Shown in pieces: positions 1-6,989 of a DNA stretch of 14,809 bases (positions within the stretch are counted from its first letter, which is position 1; every line of letters begins with the position of its first letter). Where the stretch lies: NCBI GenBank assembly GCA_021443825.1, contig JABUTE010000175.1, positions 1-14,809 of the forward strand, written 5' to 3'. Source of the stretch: Bacillota bacterium (lineage in GTDB: Bacteria > Bacillota > Clostridia > Peptostreptococcales > Anaerovoracaceae). The notes beneath the pieces were generated by a model. That model searched no databases, was not told where the DNA came from, and saw only the letters and a list, made by a program, of their open reading frames with translations. Made by a program: the position numbers and the translations under genes.

Positions 1-72
1 AAGCGCCAGGAATGCCTGGAGCTGGCCAAGGTTCCCACCCCTGCCGAATTCGACAAGTACTACAACGTATAG
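1..72 (+). CDS. C-terminal end of an unidentified protein (5' partial)
   Basis: The left edge opens inside a plus-strand reading frame of 23 codons ending in TAG at 70-72, with the C-terminus ...PTPAEFDKYYNV. Nothing in this short tail lets me name the family. It is taken as a real gene end because a strong intrinsic terminator starts about 20 bases after the stop and because this codon use (AAG, GCC, CTG, TAC) matches the neighbouring genes. It converges on the lgt operon. Function unknown. Confidence 0.6.
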   Translation, partial: KRQECLELAKVPTPAEFDKYYNV

Positions 73-92
73 TACCTGCTGTTCACGCAAAG

Positions 93-130
93 AAAGACCT
101 CTGTTCCGCTTTGGAAACAGAGGTCTTTTT
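93..130. terminator. Bidirectional intrinsic terminator
   Basis: A 13-bp perfect stem (93-105 with 116-128, arm AAAGACCTCTGTT) closes a short loop and runs into a T tract on the plus strand (126-130). On the minus strand the stem is followed by TTTCTTT, so it can also end transcripts arriving from lgt. It sits between two convergent genes, as expected for a shared terminator. Confidence 0.9.
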
Positions 131-181
131 GTCTTGTCTGTATGGGGTTGCGGCGGCAGGCTCTGCTCGCCCGACCCTGTT

Positions 182-1048
182 TTATTCGGTCATTTTTGCA
201 GGCTCCTCTTCGAAAGCCTCCCCGGCTTGCTGCACAGCTTCCTCCGGATTACTTTCGGTACCAACGGCCGCAGGCTGAAGCAGCGCCCGCTTGCGCAGCA
301 TCAGATACCCGGCCGCGGCTGCGATCATGCAGACCGCGCTGAACACCATGGCCTGGCGGAAGGGTCCGATCATCAGGCTGTCGGTGCGAAGGCTCTCCAC
401 GTAGATCCGCTCCAGCGAATACAAAAAGGCATAGATGCAGAAGAACTGCCCGCCGAAGCGGCTGCGCCCGCCCATTTTCTTTTCCAGCAACAGCAGCAGG
501 AGCACCAGCAGGCCGCACCAGATGCTTTCGTATAAAAAGGTGGGATGCACCAGCTCGCCGTCGGCCAGAATGGCCCAGGGCTTATCGCAGGGCCCTCCGT
601 GGGCTTCGCTGTTGAAGTAGTTGCCCCAGCGGCCGATGCACTGGCCCAATGCGATGGCAGGAGCCACCAGATCGAGGGTATCCCAGACATTGATCTTCCA
701 CTTTCGAAGCAGGATCACGCCCAGCCCGATGGCGCCGATCAGGGCGCCGTGAATGGCCATTCCTCCGGCTCTGGTATTGAAGATCTGCAGCAGGTCATCT
801 TTATAATGCTCCCATTGGAAGATGACGTAATAGGCTCTTCCGCCCACAATGCCCGCCGGAACGCAATATAAAGCGATGTCCAGAATGGTATCCTGTTTGA
901 TGCCGTATTGCAGGCTGCGCCTGTAGGCAAGAAAAACGCCGGCGATCATGCCCGAGGTGAGCATGATGGCATACCACATGATATCCAGTCCGAACACGGT
1001 AAAGGCTACCGGCTGGGGAACGGGAAGAAACGGTCTTGCAGCTTCCAT
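182..1048 (-). CDS. lgt: Prolipoprotein diacylglyceryl transferase
   Basis: 288 residues. Lgt is an integral membrane enzyme that moves diacylglycerol from phosphatidylglycerol to the lipobox cysteine of prolipoproteins, the first step of lipoprotein maturation. Visible family marks are GGRAYYVIF (69-77), the His-Gly of AIHGALIG (H100), the signature GRWGNYFNSEAHGGP (139-153), HPTFLYES (168-175) and RIYVESLRTDS (214-224), whose Arg214 fits the catalytic arginine near the C-terminus of the E. coli enzyme. Several hydrophobic segments are evident (about 20-42, 57-80, 97-115, 170-190, 202-214 and 233-252). The C-terminal 25 residues form an unusual Glu-rich, presumably cytoplasmic tail. The start ATG overlaps the recR stop by one base (TAATG), with AAGGAAGAAGGGAG just upstream, which suggests translational coupling. 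It is the last gene of the ebfC-recR-lgt operon. Confidence 0.97.
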   Translation of the reverse strand: MEAARPFLPVPQPVAFTVFGLDIMWYAIMLTSGMIAGVFLAYRRSLQYGIKQDTILDIALYCVPAGIVGGRAYYVIFQWEHYKDDLLQIFNTRAGGMAIHGALIGAIGLGVILLRKWKINVWDTLDLVAPAIALGQCIGRWGNYFNSEAHGGPCDKPWAILADGELVHPTFLYESIWCGLLVLLLLLLEKKMGGRSRFGGQFFCIYAFLYSLERIYVESLRTDSLMIGPFRQAMVFSAVCMIAAAAGYLMLRKRALLQPAAVGTESNPEEAVQQAGEAFEEEPAKMTE

Positions 1049-1647
1049 TACAGCTCCCTTCTTCCTTCCAGCGCTTTGGAAAGAGTCACTTCATCGGCAT
1101 ATTCCAGATCGCCGCCCACCGGAATTCCGTGGGCGATGCGGGTCACCTTGATGCCGGCCGGCTTGACCAGCTTTGCGATATACATGGCCGTTGCCTCCCC
1201 CTCGATATTGGGATTGGTGGCCAGGATCAGCTCGTTGATATCCTCGCTTTGCAGACGAAGGATCAGCGAACGGAGGTTGATATCCTCCGGGCCGATGCCG
1301 TCCATGGGCGAAATGGCCCCGTTGAGCACGTGGTAGCGCCCCTGAAATTCGCGGATGCGCTCCATGGCGAATACGTCCCGCGCGCTCTCGACCACGCACA
1401 GCACGTGAGGATCACGGGCCGTGTCGCTGCAGATGGGGCAGGGATCCGTATCGGTCAGATTGCCGCAGACCGAGCAGTACTTCATATTCTTCTTGGCAGA
1501 AAGGATGGCATCTGCCAGCCCGGCCGCCTCGGTCTCGCTCAGCGACAGGATATGAAAGGCAAGGCGCTGGGCGCTCTTGCCGCCGATGCCCGGCAGCCGG
1601 GAAAGCTCAGCGATCAGATTGCTTAAAGGCTTTGCGTAGCTCTTCAT
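1048..1647 (-). CDS. recR: Recombination mediator protein RecR
   Basis: 199 residues, the usual family length (E. coli RecR is 201). RecR works with RecO (and RecF) to load RecA on SSB-coated single-stranded DNA during gap repair. Domains in order: an N-terminal helix-hairpin-helix around LPGIGGKSAQRLAFHIL (18-34); a four-cysteine zinc finger, YCSVC...CPIC (C58, C61, C70, C73); a Toprim domain starting at VLCVVESARDVFAMER (82-97) and including LATNPNIEGEATAMYIAKLV; and the C-terminal segment with RIAHGIPVGGDLEYAD. The start ATG lies three bases after the ebfC stop, so the two are co-transcribed. Pairing with ebfC is the conserved bacterial arrangement. Here dnaX, the third usual partner, lies 5 kb upstream instead of adjacent. 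Confidence 0.98.
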   Translation of the reverse strand: MKSYAKPLSNLIAELSRLPGIGGKSAQRLAFHILSLSETEAAGLADAILSAKKNMKYCSVCGNLTDTDPCPICSDTARDPHVLCVVESARDVFAMERIREFQGRYHVLNGAISPMDGIGPEDINLRSLILRLQSEDINELILATNPNIEGEATAMYIAKLVKPAGIKVTRIAHGIPVGGDLEYADEVTLSKALEGRREL

Positions 1648-1650
1648 GGC

Positions 1651-1992
1651 TTAGAAGGGAAGACCCATGCCTCCGGTGAGCCGCTCCATGGCGGAATTGG
1701 ATACCTCGTCGATCTGGCGCATGGCCTCGTTGGCAGCGGTCAGGATCAGATCCTGCAGCATCTCTACCTCTTCGGGATCGCAAAGCTCGGGCTTGATCGT
1801 TACGGATACCAGCTGGTGCTGACCGTTGACTCTTACGGTAACGGCACCGCCGCCTGCCGATGCTTCGGTCTCGGTCTTTTCGACCTCTTCCTGCGCCTTC
1901 AGCATCTGCGCCTGCAGTGCCTGGATCTGTGCCATATTGGGCTTTGCTGTTCTTTCCTTGGCCTTTTTTCCGGCCATCATGCCTTTACCCAT
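1651..1992 (-). CDS. ebfC: YbaB/EbfC family nucleoid-associated protein
   Basis: 113 residues. The family forms small DNA-binding dimers that coat the nucleoid; the exact role is unclear but the gene nearly always precedes recR. Diagnostic segments are IQALQAQMLKAQEEVEKTE (helix 1), the strand region GGGAVTVRVNGQHQLVSVTI and EVEMLQDLILTAANEAMRQID near the C-terminus. The N-terminus (MGKGMMAGKKAKERTAKPNM) is more basic than I would expect and may be disordered. The ATG at 1992 is supported by AAGGAGGA nine to ten bases upstream. It is the first gene of an operon with recR and lgt, read from the promoter at 2046-2074. Confidence 0.95.
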   Translation of the reverse strand: MGKGMMAGKKAKERTAKPNMAQIQALQAQMLKAQEEVEKTETEASAGGGAVTVRVNGQHQLVSVTIKPELCDPEEVEMLQDLILTAANEAMRQIDEVSNSAMERLTGGMGLPF

Positions 1993-2045
1993 GCTGTATT
2001 TCCTCCTTAAAACGGTGATTTCTGAAAGTTTGCAACTAACATGTT

Positions 2046-2074
2046 ATTTTACCTTATATCGCCCCCTGCGTCAA
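2046..2074 (-). promoter_or_regulatory. Sigma-A promoter of ebfC-recR-lgt
   Basis: On the minus strand, TTGACG (2069-2074), a 17-bp spacer and TAAAAT (2046-2051). This is close to the vegetative consensus and points at ebfC, with a predicted start near 2039 and a leader of about 47 nt before the ATG. Confidence 0.8.
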
Positions 2075-2332
2075 TGGAAGAGGCGGCAAAGGCAGATGCC
2101 GGAAAGGGACGTCCTTCGTGGTTTCGGACGTCTCGCCCGCCTTTCCCCTGTACGAAGATGAATAATCACTTTTTTTCTCGTCGTTTGCCCGGGATCTGCA
2201 GGGATTTTCCTTTCGAGCCGAAAATTTCCGCTGTTTTTTCGCCGCAATCCGGCGGAACCGGCTCAAAGAAGGAAGCCCCGGCTCAAAATGCATAAGACAG
2301 GCTGAACCCCGTGTTTTTTTGGCATCCTCTTC
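2075..2332. other. Gene-free structured spacer between divergent promoters
   Basis: 258 bp lie between the -35 boxes of the ebfC and antiporter promoters, so this DNA is outside both predicted leaders. I see no convincing gene. It holds nested inverted repeats. One is GGAAAGG (2101-2107)/CCTTTCC (2140-2146) enclosing GACGTCC (2108-2114)/GGACGTC (2126-2132). Another is GAGCCG (2215-2220)/CGGCTC (2259-2264) enclosing TTCCGC (2226-2231)/GCGGAA (2252-2257). A smaller one is CGGCA/TGCCG at 2084-2101. T tracts lie at 2170-2176 and 2314-2320 on the plus strand. It could hold operators or a small RNA; neither is shown. Confidence 0.5.
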
Positions 2333-2361
2333 TTGATTTGCCCCCGGTATTTGCATATAAT
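2333..2361 (+). promoter_or_regulatory. Sigma-A promoter of the antiporter gene
   Basis: TTGATT (2333-2338), a 17-bp spacer and a perfect TATAAT (2356-2361). The predicted start is near 2368, giving a leader of about 37 nt ending in the GGAGG at 2395-2399. Confidence 0.85.
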
Positions 2362-2404
2362 CATCAAACACGGAATCCTTTATACAACTGAAACGGAGGA
2401 AATT

Positions 2405-3367
2405 ATGCTGACTGCCTGCTTACTGTTTGCCGTCGGACTGGTCTGCCTGATCAAAGGGGGAGACTGGTTTGTAGACGGTGCCACCGCCATCGCTGAAAAG
2501 TTCCACGTGCCCGACCTTCTCATCGGGGCCACCGTGGTCTCCATCGGAACCACCATTCCCGAGGTGATGGTCTCGGCCACCTCGGCCCTTTCCGGTCACG
2601 GCGAGATCGCCTACGGAAATGCCATCGGCTCCATCATCTGCAACACCGCGCTGATCGCCGCCATCACCATCACCGCAAAGCCGGGCCCCATCGAGCGAAA
2701 ATCGCTGAAAACACCGGCCCTCTTCTTTGCCCTTGCCGCAGCCTACTATCTTCTGCATGCTTATGTCATCGGCTCCTTCTCCAGGCTCTCCGGTCTGCTG
2801 CTGCTGGCCATCTTCGCCGTCTACATTCTGCTGCAGGTAAAAGAAGCGAAAAAAGACAGCAGTGAGGCTGCTGCCGAAGAAAAGCAGGAAGAAAAGCCTC
2901 TGGCAAAGAGCCTGCTGCTGCTGGCAGGCGGCGCCGCTGTCATCGCCGTAGGCGCCGATCTTCTGGTCGACAACGGCACCATCATCGCCAGGACCCTGGG
3001 CGTTCCCGAGGCGGTCATCGCCCTCACCTTCATCGCACTGGGCACCTCTCTTCCCGAGCTGGTCACTGCCATCACCGCTCTTATGAAGGGCCACAGCGAC
3101 CTTTCTCTTGGCAATGTGATCGGCGCCAATCTGTTCAATCTGGTGCTGGTCAGCGGCCTTTCCATCACCCTGCAGCCCTTCGATGTTCCCGTCAGCCGGG
3201 TCATCGGCGGAATGAATGCCTCGCTGGTGGTCGATCTTCCGGTCATGGTGCTGGTCATGTCGCTGATGATCCTGCCCGCCTTTTTAAAGGAAAAGCTTTC
3301 CCGTTCCCAGGGCATCGTGCTGCTGCTGATCTATGCCGCCTTCTGCACCTTCCAGTTTATGCAATAG
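2405..3367 (+). CDS. Calcium/sodium antiporter, CaCA family (YrbG-like)
   Basis: 320 residues, close to E. coli YrbG. CaCA proteins are membrane exchangers that move Ca2+ out in return for Na+ or H+ (some need K+). The two inverted alpha repeats are plain: GATVVSIGTTIPE (41-53) with GNAIGSIICN (71-80), and ALTFIALGTSLPE (206-218) with GNVIGANLFN (236-245). Glu53 and Glu218 match the pair of cation-binding glutamates of the family. About ten hydrophobic segments are split by a charged cytoplasmic loop (about 145-167, Lys/Glu-rich), the usual fold of two five-helix halves. The ATG at 2405 is chosen over the in-frame ATG at 2333 because GGAGG lies five bases before it and the upstream codons overlap the promoter. 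It is monocistronic, with its own promoter and terminator. Ion specificity cannot be read from sequence. Confidence 0.93.
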   Translation: MLTACLLFAVGLVCLIKGGDWFVDGATAIAEKFHVPDLLIGATVVSIGTTIPEVMVSATSALSGHGEIAYGNAIGSIICNTALIAAITITAKPGPIERKSLKTPALFFALAAAYYLLHAYVIGSFSRLSGLLLLAIFAVYILLQVKEAKKDSSEAAAEEKQEEKPLAKSLLLLAGGAAVIAVGADLLVDNGTIIARTLGVPEAVIALTFIALGTSLPELVTAITALMKGHSDLSLGNVIGANLFNLVLVSGLSITLQPFDVPVSRVIGGMNASLVVDLPVMVLVMSLMILPAFLKEKLSRSQGIVLLLIYAAFCTFQFMQ

Positions 3368-3388
3368 CAGATCACATAAAGAAAGACG

Positions 3389-3420
3389 AAAAAGACCGGT
3401 CCCAAAGGACCGGTCTTTTT
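3389..3420. terminator. Bidirectional terminator between antiporter and trmO
   Basis: A perfect 14-bp stem, AAAAAGACCGGTCC (3389-3402) with its complement at 3407-3420, closes a CAAA loop. It ends in five T on either strand, so it can stop both convergent transcripts. Confidence 0.95.
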
Positions 3421-3434
3421 GCTTCGCCCCGCTG

Positions 3435-4106
3435 CTACAGGATCTCCACCGCGGTGACCGTCAGCTTTTTTATGCTGTCGTCCACCTGAAATTTCACGTT
3501 ATAGCCGCCGTACGATACGCCGTAGACCCGGTCAGGATCCTCCTGATAAGAGGGCCTGGGGTCCAGGGCCAGCAGCTCCTTTAAGGGGGCCTGCTTTGCG
3601 CCGTCGATCAGCTGCAGCAGCTCCTTGGGAAATTCCACCTGCAGCCACCGCTCTCTGCCCTGCACGTTGAAGCCTTCGGTATAATCGGGATGGCAGTCGG
3701 TATTGATATAGGGCTTGATGTCGAAAATGGGTGTGCCGTTCATCAGATCGGCCCCCTCCACCAGAAGATAGGGTGCATCCGGACCTTCGGTGACTACCTG
3801 CAGCAGCTTTACGCTGGATATGCCGATGGGATTGGGACGGTACGGCGAGCGGGTGGCAAAGACACCCATCCTTTCGTTTCCCCCCAGCACGGGAGGCCTT
3901 ACCAGAGGGCTCCATTTGTCTGTATGCGCCATGGAAAAGTCCCAGATGAGCCAGATGTAGTTAAAGTCTTCCAGGCCCCGCACAGCGTCTTTTATGCGGT
4001 ACTCGGGGGTAAAGACGATCTTCGAGATATTCCTGACCATGCCGCTCTGCCGGGGAATGCCGAACTTTTCCGGATAGTCGCTGATGATGTTTGCAATGAT
4101 GTTCAT
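3435..4106 (-). CDS. trmO: tRNA (adenine(37)-N6)-methyltransferase TrmO (TsaA family)
   Basis: 223 residues; E. coli TrmO (formerly YaeB/TsaA) is 235. The enzyme uses SAM to methylate N6 of t6A37 in a subset of threonine tRNAs, tuning decoding. The beta-barrel core is clear: SDYPEKFGIPRQSG (9-22), the SAM-site motif FATRSPYRPNPIG (83-95), DLMNGTPIFDIKPY (120-133) and the C-terminal DPRPSY (182-187). Asn123 replaces the Asp I would expect in DGTP; the effect is unknown. The start is at 4106. The ribosome binding site is weak (AGAGAG only), and no promoter was found between the terminator at 4132-4162 and the start, so expression may rely on read-through from the M20 genes. It is convergent to the antiporter gene. 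Confidence 0.93.
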   Translation of the reverse strand: MNIIANIISDYPEKFGIPRQSGMVRNISKIVFTPEYRIKDAVRGLEDFNYIWLIWDFSMAHTDKWSPLVRPPVLGGNERMGVFATRSPYRPNPIGISSVKLLQVVTEGPDAPYLLVEGADLMNGTPIFDIKPYINTDCHPDYTEGFNVQGRERWLQVEFPKELLQLIDGAKQAPLKELLALDPRPSYQEDPDRVYGVSYGGYNVKFQVDDSIKKLTVTAVEIL

Positions 4107-4131
4107 AGGGTGTCTCTCTTTTTCTTTACAG

Positions 4132-4162
4132 AAAACTCCGAAGCGCGAGGCTTCGGAGTTTT
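4132..4162 (-). terminator. Intrinsic terminator after the M20 operon
   Basis: A perfect 13-bp stem, AAAACTCCGAAGC (4132-4144) with its complement at 4150-4162, closes a 5-base loop. On the minus strand it ends in TTTTC; on the plus strand the T run is longer. It lies 60 bp after the second amidohydrolase gene and 26 bp before trmO. A further imperfect hairpin (CTTCCC 4181-4186 with GGGAAG 4204-4209) lies between it and the M20 stop. The short T run on the minus strand may make termination leaky. Confidence 0.8.
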
Positions 4163-4223
4163 TTCAATTGGGCAATTGCTCTTCCCGCCGGTCTGCGGCT
4201 TTTGGGAAGGCTCCGTTAAGGGC

Positions 4224-5534
4224 TTACAGTCCCAGCCACTTGGAAAGGTATTCTTCCTTGGTCATGGGCGGCTGCCATTCCTTCTTGATCTGCAAAGCCT
4301 TTTCTGCGCCGTTGGCCAGCAGGTCGATGGCGCTGCATACCAGGATCTTGGAGGCATCCAGAATGGCCATATCGGGATCTGCGATCTTGTAGTCGGCGCC
4401 GTGACCGGTTCCGGCAGCACCTCCGACGCGGGCATGCACGGTGGGAACCACGTGGGCAACGTCGGAAGCATCGGTCGAGCCGCCGAAGCCGATGGGATCC
4501 ACATGCTCTTCGCCCCAAAGCTGGATCATATTATCGCATACCAGGCTCTTAAGAGGCGGGCAGTCGACGGGGCACATATAGCCGGCCATCTTGGTGATCT
4601 CCACCTGGGCACCGATGGCATCGGCACCGGCCTTAAACGAACGGTCTACCTTTTCTGCCGCATTGAGGATACCGTCGGTATTGTTGGCTCTGACGTAGGT
4701 CTCGATCTTGACCTCAGAGGGCACTACATTGACCAGATCGCCGCCCTTGGTGACGATGGGATGAACGCGAACGTTATCGGCAGGAGGGAAGGTCTCTCTT
4801 TGGGCGTCGATGGCCATCATGCCCACATTGGCTGCCTTCAGGGCGTTGATGCCGTTCCAGGGAGCCGCGGCGTGGCAGGCTTTGCCGGTATACTTTACCA
4901 TTCTGCCGACGAAGCCCAGGCCGCCCTCACCGCCGGGGTTGCCGTAGATCAGCTTGCCGTTTTCTTCTTTTACCATGCCGCTGTGCTGCATGATCATGGC
5001 GTCGATATCATCGAATACGCCCAGCTTGATGAATTCCTGCTTGCCGCCGATGCAGCTGATCAGGCCCTGATCGATGAGGCCCTTGCGGTATTCCAGCTCG
5101 ACGAATTCCTCGGAGGGCACGTGCATCAGCACGATGTCGCCGTCCAGCTCCTTCATGATGCCGGTCTCTGCCAGGGCATAGGCAACGCCGACGACGCAGG
5201 TCGCCTGGGCGTTATGACCGCAGCAATGAGCCGCGTGGGTAACGGGGTCTGCGGTGGGGCAATCAGGAACCAGCACCGCATCCAGCTCGCCCATGACGGC
5301 GACCTTTGCGTTGTGGTTTCTTCCTTCCACCGGGGTCACGATACCGGTAATGGCGACCTCATCCTGATATTTGAAGCCCAGCTCGTCCAAAACCTTCTTG
5401 ATCTTGGCGGCTGTTTTGAATTCCTTATAGCCCAGCTCCGGCTCGCTTTCGATGGATGCTGCCAGATCCAGCAGATCCTGGCGATGCTTGTCGATGGCCT
5501 CGCATGCGGCCTTTTTCATTTCCTGTACAGTCAT
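4224..5534 (-). CDS. M20-family metal-dependent amidohydrolase, downstream copy
   Basis: 436 residues. M20 peptidases/amidohydrolases use a two-metal centre to cut amide bonds in small substrates such as N-acyl amino acids, aminobenzoyl-glutamate or dipeptides. Seen here are GELDAV (82-87), HCCGHNAQ (103-110), the catalytic pair in PSEEFVELEYR (E142, E143), MQHSG (H184) and a C-terminal His in GTGHGADYK (376-383). The dimerisation insert spans roughly 205-320. The Asn after CGH (Asp in many M20D enzymes) recalls AbgB-like members, but the substrate is unknown. No signal peptide, so cytosolic. GGAGG lies seven bases before the ATG. It follows its paralogue by 57 bp in one operon and is about 83% identical to it by hand count; differences cluster at 179-198 and 336-400. 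Confidence 0.93.
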   Translation of the reverse strand: MTVQEMKKAACEAIDKHRQDLLDLAASIESEPELGYKEFKTAAKIKKVLDELGFKYQDEVAITGIVTPVEGRNHNAKVAVMGELDAVLVPDCPTADPVTHAAHCCGHNAQATCVVGVAYALAETGIMKELDGDIVLMHVPSEEFVELEYRKGLIDQGLISCIGGKQEFIKLGVFDDIDAMIMQHSGMVKEENGKLIYGNPGGEGGLGFVGRMVKYTGKACHAAAPWNGINALKAANVGMMAIDAQRETFPPADNVRVHPIVTKGGDLVNVVPSEVKIETYVRANNTDGILNAAEKVDRSFKAGADAIGAQVEITKMAGYMCPVDCPPLKSLVCDNMIQLWGEEHVDPIGFGGSTDASDVAHVVPTVHARVGGAAGTGHGADYKIADPDMAILDASKILVCSAIDLLANGAEKALQIKKEWQPPMTKEEYLSKWLGL

Positions 5535-5591
5535 TTTCTTTCCTCCATGGAAATCCTTTGCAATAGGGATCGTCGAATAAGGTGGTGTGGC

Positions 5592-6902
5592 CTACAGTCC
5601 CAGCCACTTGGACATATATTCTTCCTTCGTCATGGGAGCCTTCCATTCCTGCTTGATGGCAAGGGCCTTTTCGGCGCCGTTGGCCAGCAGATCGATGGCA
5701 GTGCAGACCATGACCTTGGCAGCCTCGATGACGGCCATATGCGGGTCGGCTACCTTGTAGTCGGCGCCGTGGCCGACACCGGTGGAGCCTGCGATGAACA
5801 TATGGCAGGTGGGAAGGATGTGGGCAACGTCGGAGGCGTCGGTGGAGCCGCCGTGGCCGATGGGGTCTACGTGCTCTTCGCCGAAGATCTCGTTGAGGTT
5901 TTCGGTGACAAGGCTCTTAAGAGGCTGGCAGTCCAGGGGGCACATATAGCCGGGCAGCTTGGTGATCTCGACCTCTGCGCCGATGGCATCGGCACCGGCC
6001 TTAAAGGAGCGGTCGACCTTTTCTGCCGCGTTGAGGATGCCCTCGGTATTGTTGGCTCTGACATAGGTCTCGATGCGCACGTCGGAGGGAACCACATTGA
6101 CCAGATCGCCGCCCTTGGTGACGATGGGATGGACTCTTACATTATCTGCGGGCGGGAAGGTCTCTCTCTGGGCGTCGATGGCCAGCATACCTACGTTGGC
6201 GGCCTTCAGGGCATTGATGCCGTTCCAGGGAGCCGCTGCATGGCAGGCCTTGCCGGTATACTTTACCATTCTTCCGACGAAGCCCAGGCCGCCCTCGCCG
6301 CCGGGATTGGCGAAGATCTGCTTTCCGTCCTTTTCCATCACCTGACCGGTGTGCTGCATCAGCATCACATCGATGTCGTCGAAGACGCCCAGCTTGATGA
6401 ATTCCTGCTTGCCGCCGACGCAGGAGATCACACCCTGCTCGATCAGGCCCTTGCGGTATTCCAGCTCGACGAATTCCTCGGAGGGAACATGCATCAGCAC
6501 GATATCGCCGTCCAGCTCCTTCATGATGCCGGTCTCGGCCAGGGCATAGGCAACGCCGACAACGGAAGCCGCCTGGGCGTTATGACCGCAGCAGTGGGCT
6601 GCGTGAGTCACCGGGTCTGCGGTGGGGCAGTCGGGAACCAGGACCGCATCCAGCTCGCCCATGATGGAGACCTTTGCCTTGTGGTCTCTTCCCTCCACCG
6701 GCGTAACGATGCCGGTAACGGCGACCTGATCCTGGTATTTGAAGCCCAGCTCATCCAGCACCTTCTTTACCTTATCGGCAGTTTTGAATTCCTTGTAGCC
6801 CAGCTCCGGCTCCAGTTCGATGGCGGTAGTCAGCTCGATCAGGTCCTGTGCATGCTTTTCGATGGCTTCGCATGCGGCCTTTTTCATTTCCTGTACGGTC
6901 AT
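5592..6902 (-). CDS. M20-family metal-dependent amidohydrolase, upstream copy
   Basis: 436 residues, the same length as the downstream copy with no gaps in the alignment. It keeps the full set of active-site motifs: GELDAV, HCCGHNAQ (103-110), PSEEF (E142, E143), MQHTG (H184) and GVGHGADYK. Where the copies differ near the active site, this one has GHGGSTD and PTCHMFIAGSTGVGHG while the other has GFGGSTD and PTVHARVGGAAGTGHG, so substrate range may differ. GGGAGG lies six bases before the ATG at 6902. It is the promoter-proximal gene of the pair. The leader from 6903 to about 6968 carries a GC-rich hairpin, and the promoter is wrapped in an inverted repeat. No dedicated transporter gene is adjacent; the antiporter is on the other strand with its own signals. 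Confidence 0.93.
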   Translation of the reverse strand: MTVQEMKKAACEAIEKHAQDLIELTTAIELEPELGYKEFKTADKVKKVLDELGFKYQDQVAVTGIVTPVEGRDHKAKVSIMGELDAVLVPDCPTADPVTHAAHCCGHNAQAASVVGVAYALAETGIMKELDGDIVLMHVPSEEFVELEYRKGLIEQGVISCVGGKQEFIKLGVFDDIDVMLMQHTGQVMEKDGKQIFANPGGEGGLGFVGRMVKYTGKACHAAAPWNGINALKAANVGMLAIDAQRETFPPADNVRVHPIVTKGGDLVNVVPSDVRIETYVRANNTEGILNAAEKVDRSFKAGADAIGAEVEITKLPGYMCPLDCQPLKSLVTENLNEIFGEEHVDPIGHGGSTDASDVAHILPTCHMFIAGSTGVGHGADYKVADPHMAVIEAAKVMVCTAIDLLANGAEKALAIKQEWKAPMTKEEYMSKWLGL

Positions 6903-6938
6903 AGTATTCCTCCCTTGTAATTGTTCACTTCTGTGCCG

Positions 6939-6962
6939 GCCCGCCCTCTTTTGCCGGCGGGC
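6939..6962 (-). promoter_or_regulatory. GC-rich hairpin in the leader of the M20 mRNA
   Basis: GCCCGCC (6939-6945) pairs with GGCGGGC (6956-6962) around a 10-base loop. It lies between the predicted transcription start (about 6968) and the ribosome binding site (6909-6914), so it would form at the very 5' end of the mRNA. No T run follows, so it is not a classic attenuator; a stabilising or translational role is possible. Confidence 0.5.
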
Positions 6963-6964
6963 TC

Positions 6965-6989
6965 AGATGCTTTTATTATATCAGCATCT
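6965..6989 (-). promoter_or_regulatory. Extended -10 promoter inside an inverted repeat (candidate operator)
   Basis: On the minus strand TGATATAAT (6975-6983) is an extended -10 box; no good -35 is seen at 17-18 bp. AGATGC (6965-6970) and GCATCT (6984-6989) flank it exactly, and one more matching base pair beyond gives TNAGATGC arms. A regulator bound here would cover the -10. A further GAGATGC lies upstream at 7031-7037, within a GATGNNCATC-type palindrome. Rest of 6990-7064: no gene or other signal seen. Confidence 0.6.

Noticed and set aside
2075..2332. Riboswitch (for example a manganese or magnesium type) for the antiporter
   Set aside because: The antiporter promoter at 2333-2361 lies downstream of this region, so it would not be in the mRNA leader, and no known riboswitch core was recognised.
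2054..2371. Minus-strand open frame of 105 codons in the divergent spacer
   Set aside because: It overlaps both promoters, has no ribosome binding site and has low-complexity charged content (Lys/Arg/Ser/Pro-rich) unlike a folded protein.
4165..4178. Paired CAATTG sites (CAATTG-GG-CAATTG) as an operator
   Set aside because: It lies downstream of the M20 genes with no promoter nearby, and a 6-bp repeat in an AT-rich patch can easily arise by chance.
3690..6920. Plus-strand open frame of 1076 codons
   Set aside because: It is antisense and in codon register to trmO and both M20 genes, whose products show clear family motifs. It has no sensible protein motifs and reads through their intergenic regions; it is explained by codon avoidance.
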